Below are positions 58,275-64,000 of a stretch of 64,000 nucleotides of DNA, in pieces; position 1 is the first letter of the stretch; each line of letters opens with the position of its first letter. Origin of the DNA: Leptobacterium flavescens (GTDB lineage Bacteria; Bacteroidota; Bacteroidia; Flavobacteriales; Flavobacteriaceae). The stretch spans positions 248,001 to 312,000 of the forward strand of contig NZ_JAABOO010000001.1 in the NCBI RefSeq assembly GCF_010671605.1, written 5' to 3'. The position numbers were made by a program, and so were the translations under genes. Under the pieces are notes generated by a model that saw nothing but the letters and a program-made list of their open reading frames with translations, ran no database searches and had not been told where the DNA came from.

Positions 58275-58666
58275 AAATGTTAGTTAAGTTCATACTATTT
58301 CAAAATGAGAATATCAAAAGGTGAATCAGTACCTGAGGAGGTGAAATATCCAAAAGCTGATCCCGGTTTGATTGATATACCGTTGATTATTTATTGTGTT
58401 GAGATAAAATCTGATAAAAGTCTTTTGTGAAGTAATCATTATCAGAGTTGCAATATCCTTTCGGGACACACATGTTAGATCTGGTTTTTTCCATAGGTTA
58501 CGTAGTTTGTAGGTTTTCGGCAAGAGTACGTAATTCTCCAGCTTTTATTGAGCAAATCACCTCTACAAAAACATATACAAAAAACATATTTAACTGATTA
58601 ACAGATAATTAATCCAATAACTAGTATTGATCATTTTAATAAAAAAAGTACCAGAAGATTCGAAAA
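58275..58666. other. AT-rich intergenic region upstream of the adhesin gene
   Basis: This 392-base spacer separates two minus-strand genes. A 65-codon frame on the minus strand (58326-58523) has no supporting features. It holds the 5' region of the adhesin/PorP operon; no repeat or RNA stands out. Confidence 0.4.
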
Positions 58667-60571
58667 TCAGACTTTGGAAACTCCTTCGAGAAAGTCTACA
58701 ATAGGAATATCCTTCGGGGCATTTAGTTTTTTGCGAAGCCTGTAACGGCTCATAACCACACTGTCAAATGAGATACCTAACATATTGGCAATTTCATTGG
58801 AATTCAATCCGATTTTCTCCAAAGACACCAGGCGCTCTTCTGATTTTGTCAGCTGATAACCCTGAGATTTTATCCTACTAAAGAATAAGGGATATACCAT
58901 GGTGAACTTCTGTTTGAATTTATACCAGTCGTCGGTAGTCAGGATCTTGGAGGAAGCGAGGTCCATTAGTTTATTGATCGACTCCTTTTCTCCAGCTTCC
59001 TGCTTTAGATGCAGGAGTTCATTGTTCAGCGCCTCATGTTCCTTACTTTTTTGAAGTAACTGCTGAGCAAAGGTTTTCAGGTCCTTTATATTCTGATTTA
59101 ATTGAGACCTGAGTTCTTTTCTTTTGTTATTTACCCGCCACCATAGACCAAAACCGACCAGAATGACCAAAAACAGTACTACCAGCAATGCATTTCTACG
59201 TGCCTTAACGACCTTTTGATCCTTCTTTAATTGGGAGATCTCTCCGTTTTGCTCCAGGATAGTTTCCTCTTTCCGGGCTGTTTCAAAACGCGACTGATGG
59301 AAAGCGTATGCATTTTGAGTGGTAACACGGTTTAGAGAATCCTTTAATCTGGTATAGATCTGTAAATGTTCATCCGCCTTCTTAAACTCTCCTTCTTCTC
59401 TATACAGATCTGCAAACAACTTCTCGGCTATTAACCTGTGGTGGTTATTACTGGCTTTGGTTTGCTCCTTAAAGGTTTCAAGAGTTTTCAAAGCTTCTGT
59501 AATATTCCCTGTTTCCTTATAGTAAAGCGCCTTTATATTGATAACTTCAATAACAATATTCTTTATTCCGATCTTTTTTTCATTCTCCAGCATTGTTTCA
59601 AAATGACGTCCTGCCGCATCCAGATCGCCTTTTTTCAGATAGTAGGAAACATAAAATGCTTCTATCTGGTACTCGTATCGGGTTTTAATATGGGGGTTCT
59701 TGATCTTGGGGATATCCACTTTTGCAGAATCCAATCTTATCTTTACGCCTTCCAGCCTGTTGTTATAGAGGTCGTCCGAAGCCATATTCAGATGAATGTT
59801 GACGATACTACTGAAAAATTTCTTCTCCTTGCTCTCTTTAAGTACTTCTTCCAGTTTCTTATCTGCCTCCTTATCCAGGCCATTCCTTCTGTATATCAGA
59901 TGTAACTCATTCCCCACATGAAGCATATAATCAGTATCGTTTAACAGACCGTATAGAAGGTAAGCTTTTTCGAAATTGGTGATAGCATCGACAAATTCTC
60001 CAAGATTTGAATGCGTTTGTCCGGAGAAAAAATGAGCATCCGCTGCAAAAATCGAATCTTTCGACTTCATAAACAGAGAAGCTGCCTCTGCATAATCTGT
60101 TGCGGCTTTTCTATAATCAACCAAGCTAAAATAAACCCCTCCCCTTTTTAGCAATAAATGGGCCTTGGAACTTTCCTTTTTATACCTCTTCCGGTATCCC
60201 AGCATCTCTTCAATAATACTTAAGGCCCTATCCGTATCGCCCCTGTAGATATATTGTTGAATGATAAATCGGGATTTAGAAGCAGCCAGATCGTATTCAT
60301 CCAGCTCTTTTGCCAGTTCTACATATTCATTCAGGTACTCCAGTTGCTTTGAATCATTTGCCCTGATCATCTGTTTGGTCAGGGTATCGAGAACTGATAA
60401 ACGATCGGCCTTGGAAGAAGTCTGCTCCAGTCTTACTATTAAAGAATCTATTTTAGTCTGTGCATAGACCGAACCGTATTGAATAAATAGTATAAATATC
60501 AGACTATAACTTAACCGCAGGGTATTGATTTGCCACTTTTTTGAATCGTAGAACCTCACAAAGATGAACAT
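58667..60571 (-). CDS. TPR-LuxR membrane regulator (Bacteroidota type)
   Basis: A 634-residue regulator. The hydrophobic segment near residue 25 (LSYSLIFILFIQYGSVYAQ) acts as a signal, putting the TPR-rich region (about 40-430) in the periplasm. A membrane helix lies near 460-480 (NALLVVLFLVILVGFGLWW), then a coiled coil and a C-terminal helix-turn-helix (LTKSEERLVSLEKIGLNSNEIANMLGISFDSVVMSRYRLRKKLN). This arrangement is a common Bacteroidota one-component transmembrane regulator. Upstream of the adhesin genes on the same strand, it may control nearby genes, but there is no direct evidence. Confidence 0.88.
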   Translation of the reverse strand: MFIFVRFYDSKKWQINTLRLSYSLIFILFIQYGSVYAQTKIDSLIVRLEQTSSKADRLSVLDTLTKQMIRANDSKQLEYLNEYVELAKELDEYDLAASKSRFIIQQYIYRGDTDRALSIIEEMLGYRKRYKKESSKAHLLLKRGGVYFSLVDYRKAATDYAEAASLFMKSKDSIFAADAHFFSGQTHSNLGEFVDAITNFEKAYLLYGLLNDTDYMLHVGNELHLIYRRNGLDKEADKKLEEVLKESKEKKFFSSIVNIHLNMASDDLYNNRLEGVKIRLDSAKVDIPKIKNPHIKTRYEYQIEAFYVSYYLKKGDLDAAGRHFETMLENEKKIGIKNIVIEVINIKALYYKETGNITEALKTLETFKEQTKASNNHHRLIAEKLFADLYREEGEFKKADEHLQIYTRLKDSLNRVTTQNAYAFHQSRFETARKEETILEQNGEISQLKKDQKVVKARRNALLVVLFLVILVGFGLWWRVNNKRKELRSQLNQNIKDLKTFAQQLLQKSKEHEALNNELLHLKQEAGEKESINKLMDLASSKILTTDDWYKFKQKFTMVYPLFFSRIKSQGYQLTKSEERLVSLEKIGLNSNEIANMLGISFDSVVMSRYRLRKKLNAPKDIPIVDFLEGVSKV

Positions 60572-60738
60572 AAGGGTTTATGATGGCAATTTCATATTTT
60601 TCCAAAATATAGCAAATAAGTAGACTGTAAAGTAATTAACAAATTATTAAGAAGCTGGCCCGGGCAAGTATTTAAAACAAACTATTCACTATTATTTCGG
60701 CAACTTTCTCACTTACTTTTATAAATATTCTTTTCTTT

Positions 60739-61560
60739 TTAGTTTAAATAATCGGCTATTTCAATGTAATTCACATCAAGCCTGTCTTCGTAAAAATCCT
60801 TTAGAACTGCCCTGTGCGCTCCCCCGATAATTAGCAGGATACGATCGTCCTTTTCGGTTTGCAGATCAATATTAGCCATGATATGGAAATTCCGTTCCCA
60901 CCATTTAGATACAAACTCCACTCCTATATAGATGGAATCGGAAACAAACTGAGCTGTTTCATCCAGGTAACGGTTCTTATTTAAAATATCTTCTTTATCT
61001 GTATTCTTATAGGCAAAATAGCTGGTAAGTGTAGATCGTTTAAGGCGTTCCGAATCTTCTTTATCGCTGTCTTTTATTCCTTTTAAAAAAGCTTCAAAGT
61101 TCTCCTTCTCATATTTTTCGGCATAATCGGACAAAGGGCCAAAAGGGAGCGACATGCGCATATCCACACAATATATCTCTGAATGCCCCAGTTCCTTTGT
61201 AAGGCGGAACCCCAGCTGATCAATCTCATTAATGCTCAGGTCATAATTTCCCTCCAGATAATTCTGATAATCGGCATTTAGTTTATCTCTTTTCCGATAC
61301 GGATATTCTACCATGATCTTAGTAGGTTTATAGGCTTTAAGCAGGTTAACCAACTGACGGATCTCCTTCTGACGCTTATCGGAATTAAAATTGTCCAGGT
61401 CCATAGAGGAATAATCGGAAGTACTGGCAAAATGAAAAGTACCTAAAATGGCTATTGAAGGTCCATCCACCTGTTTCACATCCTGATTCTTCCCGGTATC
61501 CGAACAGGAAAGAAAAACTACAAACAGTAATAAAAACCCAAAAAATCTTTTTATAAACAT
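60739..61560 (-). CDS. DUF5694 lipoprotein
   Basis: A 273-residue lipoprotein (LLFVVFLSCSDTG signal, Cys ~20). The mature protein starts IAILGTFHFASTSDYSS, then KIMVEYPYRKRDKLNADY, RLTKELGHSEIYCVDMRMSLPF and ILLIIGGAHRAVLKDFYED, matching DUF5694, whose fold recalls the TraB/ChaN-like GTFHF...E...H families that bind metal. No activity is established. It stands alone. Confidence 0.75.
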   Translation of the reverse strand: MFIKRFFGFLLLFVVFLSCSDTGKNQDVKQVDGPSIAILGTFHFASTSDYSSMDLDNFNSDKRQKEIRQLVNLLKAYKPTKIMVEYPYRKRDKLNADYQNYLEGNYDLSINEIDQLGFRLTKELGHSEIYCVDMRMSLPFGPLSDYAEKYEKENFEAFLKGIKDSDKEDSERLKRSTLTSYFAYKNTDKEDILNKNRYLDETAQFVSDSIYIGVEFVSKWWERNFHIMANIDLQTEKDDRILLIIGGAHRAVLKDFYEDRLDVNYIEIADYLN

Positions 61561-61715
61561 CTTTATCCTCTTTGTATTAAAGATGTCAACTTAGCTCAAG
61601 TTGTTACACTACGGATGCTTTTTGATATTTTCAGGTTAAAAGATGTTATAAAGCAATGTTTTAGAGCTATTTAAGAAGTATGATAGGTTATTACAAGAGG
61701 TAATTACCTCTTCCT

Positions 61716-62150
61716 TTATTGTTCCAGATATTTTTTAAAGCTTTCCATCACAACCGGCCAGGCGTCCTTAACAGCCTGATAATACCAATTCCAATGTTCT
61801 CCTTCCTGATATCCTGATTGGCAGAGATAAACATCACTTTCTCCGTTTTTTTCAACGGCTCTTAGGCTGAGGGTCATCGGCCCCAGAAAAGGTCGTTCCG
61901 GGTTCATATAGACCAAATTGCCGATTACCAATTCTTTTTGAGGGTCATATTTTTCGATAAGCCCGGAAGAAACATAACCAAAACCGGTCTCAGAAATATT
62001 CCAGGCAAGGGTGTAGATCCCTCCCTCTCTCTTTTGAACGAGCGCTCTTTCTACGACCCACCAATCCTTGAGCATATCCAGGTCGGTAAATGCGCTGATC
62101 ACCCGTTCCGGACTGGTTTTTATGCTGATATTGACCTCAACCTTTTTCAT
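61716..62150 (-). CDS. SRPBCC/AHSA1-family protein
   Basis: A 144-residue START-like (Bet v 1 fold) protein: VNISIKTSPERVISAFTDLDMLKDWWVVERALVQKREGG at the N-terminus, MTLSLRAVEKNGESDVYLCQSGYQEGEHWNWYYQAVKDAWPVVMESFKKYLEQ at the end. Family members bind hydrophobic ligands or act as Hsp90 co-chaperone-like proteins. The ligand is unknown. Confidence 0.85.
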   Translation of the reverse strand: MKKVEVNISIKTSPERVISAFTDLDMLKDWWVVERALVQKREGGIYTLAWNISETGFGYVSSGLIEKYDPQKELVIGNLVYMNPERPFLGPMTLSLRAVEKNGESDVYLCQSGYQEGEHWNWYYQAVKDAWPVVMESFKKYLEQ

Positions 62151-62194
62151 AAGTTTAAACAGAGTTGTTTTATTCTAACTAAAATACGGAAAAT

Positions 62195-63394
62195 CTAACT
62201 CTCCCTCGTTTTATAGGGGCTTAGTAAAAGGATCAGGATGCCGAGAGCCATAGCAGCACTGAAGATCAGAAGAGAAGTATATAACTGAAATACTCCTATT
62301 CCGCTAAGCGCCAGAATTGCTTCGCTTACAACAAACCCAAGAAACAAAAAGATACTTCCAACAACGGTAAACATATTTGTTTTTATCCATTTAAATTGGA
62401 TGAGTAAGGCCATCAACATAAATGAAATAACGCCGATAAGACTCAGATGTAAATAAGCCAGGATCACATTTTTACTACCGAATGCATAGGCTTCAAAAAC
62501 AGGGAAAACCGACATGAATTGCAGAGCTACTTTGATAAAAAAGGAAGCAAGGGCAGTGAACATGAACAATTTATACAAAGGAGGTTTCTTTAAAAACCAT
62601 ACTCCTGCCCCTCTGAGTATCTGCCAGAAAAACACCAATCCCAAAAGCTGTATCCCTGCCGAGAGTACCGCCGGGATCATTATAAGTCCTTTAAAACTCA
62701 TCCCCAATAAGGAAAGTGAATATGCCGGAATAACGGCCCAGGTGAACATCAAATAAAAATACCTTGCCTTTTTCCGGTCGAATGGAACCTGTTCCATTTC
62801 CAGTTGTTTAAAGAACAGTCCCAGTACCGCAAACAAAAACCAGCCGTTGTATTGAAAGTGAAGAAAAAAGTAAACAAAAGAATGGTACGCTTCTGTCCCC
62901 GCAAGTCCTTTTGCTGCCAGGATCCCAATACCCCATGGGGCCAGGGTTGACAGAAGACCCAGCCAAAAACCTGTCCTGATAAAACGAAGGGAAATAGAGT
63001 ACGGAGTAGCTCTCTCCTTCTTTTTACTGTCTTTAAAAAACCTGAAAATAAACCAGTAATTCAAAAGCTGGAAGAGGGATGAAAAAATAATCGAATACAA
63101 AGCGTATCCCTGTAGTGCAAAGGAAACCAATACCCCAACAATAATAAGGACGGTTATCTTAAACTGTAGAGAATACTTCCCTTTCCTGATCTGCTCTTTG
63201 GTAAGGAACAAGCGTGTGGTGAACAACATCAGGAGGGTGTATATCCATCCCTGAAAAGCAACATGAGAATGTGAATGGACCAGGTGATCGTATTGAAACG
63301 GAAGCCGGACATATGAAATAGCTCTCATCAAAGTGCCCACGAGCGCTACATAAAACAGAAAAAATAAACTGATCTTACTCCACTTGCTGTTCAT
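62195..63394 (-). CDS. Polytopic membrane protein, possible haem-copper-oxidase-like
   Basis: A 399-residue integral membrane protein with roughly twelve predicted helices. Histidine-rich spots occur in membrane segments (HLVHSHSHVAFQGWIY near 40; YFFLHFQYNGWFLFAV near 175; AYLHLSLIGVISFML near 315), reminiscent of haem-binding helices in subunit I-like proteins of the oxidase/NnrS type, but spacing was not verified and no full family signature was recognised. It lies 44 bases downstream of no other minus-strand gene and precedes the SRPBCC gene by 44 bases, so they may be co-transcribed. Confidence 0.6.
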   Translation of the reverse strand: MNSKWSKISLFFLFYVALVGTLMRAISYVRLPFQYDHLVHSHSHVAFQGWIYTLLMLFTTRLFLTKEQIRKGKYSLQFKITVLIIVGVLVSFALQGYALYSIIFSSLFQLLNYWFIFRFFKDSKKKERATPYSISLRFIRTGFWLGLLSTLAPWGIGILAAKGLAGTEAYHSFVYFFLHFQYNGWFLFAVLGLFFKQLEMEQVPFDRKKARYFYLMFTWAVIPAYSLSLLGMSFKGLIMIPAVLSAGIQLLGLVFFWQILRGAGVWFLKKPPLYKLFMFTALASFFIKVALQFMSVFPVFEAYAFGSKNVILAYLHLSLIGVISFMLMALLIQFKWIKTNMFTVVGSIFLFLGFVVSEAILALSGIGVFQLYTSLLIFSAAMALGILILLLSPYKTRES

Positions 63395-63493
63395 ATTGGC
63401 TTTTTTTTGATCCGGCCCAAACTAAAGCCGAAAGTACTGATTAATTTAAAAACCGGAGTCAGGAATCAGATATTTATCGGGAAGGTTCTGCAA

Positions 63494-63530
63494 ATAAAAA
63501 AAGAACCATTTATCAATGTAAACGGTTCCT
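63494..63530 (-). terminator. Terminator of the last SRPBCC gene
   Basis: On the minus strand GGAACCGTTTACATTGATAAATGGTTCTTTTTTT forms a hairpin (GAACCGTTTA/TAAATGGTTC, one G-T pair) followed by a T run, 27 bases after the stop. Confidence 0.8.
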
Positions 63531-63556
63531 GTATGAAATTATATCTGATTGCAACT

Positions 63557-64000
63557 TTAGTCCGTCGTGAGAAATTCGTTCAATCTGTCGAAAACAGATC
63601 CCCAACCATTCATAAAGCCCATTTTCTCCTGCTGTCTGCAGTATTCTTCTGTGGGATGGACCACCTTGAACGTAAAATTGGTCTTATCTCCATCTGCCTC
63701 GAAAAAGGCCTGTATCTCCACCCCTTCCGTCATGGGTTTGAAGTCGGCTGATGAGATAATCTTTTCAAATTCTACAATTTCCAGATAACGTCCGTTGGTA
63801 ATAAATTCTTTACCATCCGGCATGATCATTACGTATTCCCATTTGCCTCCGGGCCTGAAGTCGTGTTCAACAACCCTGGTTTCCATTCCCTTGGGGCCCC
63901 ACCACTGTGCAATATGATCAGGCCGGGTCCATGCTTCCCAGACCAGTTCCACGGGGGCATTAAAGGTTCTTTTTAATGATAAGGTTCGATTGTCCAATTG
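63557..64000 (-). CDS. SRPBCC/AHSA1-family protein, 5' end probably beyond window
   Basis: At least 146 residues of the AHSA1/SRPBCC (activator of Hsp90-like) family: LSLKRTFNAPVELVWEAWTRPDHIAQWWGPKG, DFRPGGKWEYVMIMPDGKEF, and C-terminal EKMGFMNGWGSVFDRLNEFL. The only start inside the window is a TTG (63995-63997); the frame stays open to the edge, so an upstream ATG is likely and the N-terminus is taken as incomplete. It is not a close copy of the SRPBCC gene at 61.7-62.2 kb. Confidence 0.8.
   Translation of the reverse strand, partial: QLDNRTLSLKRTFNAPVELVWEAWTRPDHIAQWWGPKGMETRVVEHDFRPGGKWEYVMIMPDGKEFITNGRYLEIVEFEKIISSADFKPMTEGVEIQAFFEADGDKTNFTFKVVHPTEEYCRQQEKMGFMNGWGSVFDRLNEFLTTD

Noticed and set aside
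58326-58523. 65-codon minus-strand ORF in a spacer
   Set aside because: No homology, no ribosome-binding context, unusual composition; treated as intergenic.
59438-59905. 155-codon plus-strand ORF
   Set aside because: Antisense to the TPR-LuxR regulator, with no recognisable domain.

Overview
The window looks like a chromosome segment of a Bacteroidota bacterium, most likely a flavobacterium. It carries a type IX secretion pair (a PorP/SprF-like outer-membrane protein beside a secreted protein ending in a gliding-motility-type C-terminal domain), many proteins with Gln right after the signal-peptide cut, a Bacteroidota-type -7 box (TAnnTTTGC) ahead of a tRNA, AT-rich ribosome-binding regions and characteristic flavobacterial intergenic repeats. 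No rRNA, CRISPR array, insertion sequence or integrase was seen.

Left flank (1-13.0 kb): a zinc-metalloprotease-like secreted protein cut by the window edge, an SLC13-type dicarboxylate/sulfate carrier, tRNA-Pro(GGG) preceded by a tandem 121-bp duplication containing the first bases of the tRNA, a repeat-rich spacer, and small single genes (prenyltransferase-fold protein, CAP-domain lipoprotein, beta-barrel protein, GNAT acetyltransferase, DUF4386 protein, Crp-like regulator). A BlaI/BlaR1-type repressor/metalloprotease pair follows, divergent from a TonB-C-like protein and with two palindromic operators between them.

Centre (13.0-53.0 kb): one extracellular contractile injection system (eCIS, the Afp/PVC/MAC family of headless phage-tail-like particles). 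All genes are on the + strand with gaps of at most 66 bases, consistent with one ~39-kb transcription unit behind a PAS-LuxR regulator. The order is Pvc16-like terminator, unknown 444-aa protein, one sheath, two unrecognised Cys-rich helical proteins, two tube proteins, a 52-aa DUF5908 protein, LysM tube/baseplate protein, VgrG-like spike, PAAR tip, gp25-like protein, gp6-like (1425 aa) and giant gp7-like (2343 aa) baseplate proteins, tape-measure protein and a membrane protein. A cargo section follows: three large DUF4157 (eCIS core) proteins with different C-terminal toxin-like domains (HNH-like nuclease, nucleotidyltransferase-like, PD-(D/E)xK-like nuclease), each followed by a small candidate immunity or helper gene. 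After these come a vanadium-haloperoxidase/PAP2-type enzyme, an orphan ParA ATPase, a fourth DUF4157 protein with a peptidoglycan-binding-like domain, and the AAA+ ATPase (Pvc15-like). No tail-fibre gene was recognised.

Right flank (53.0-64 kb): a small possible ORF, an AraC regulator, the T9SS adhesin/PorP pair, a TPR-LuxR membrane regulator, a DUF5694 lipoprotein, two SRPBCC/AHSA1 proteins (the last probably running past the right edge) and a polytopic membrane protein.

The most interesting material is the eCIS cargo section: a shared N-terminal leader rich in Phe-Phe pairs, Cys-x-x-Cys segments, the DUF4157 module and then an exchangeable toxin tip, plus unusual passengers (haloperoxidase, ParA) and the two Cys-rich proteins between sheath and tube.
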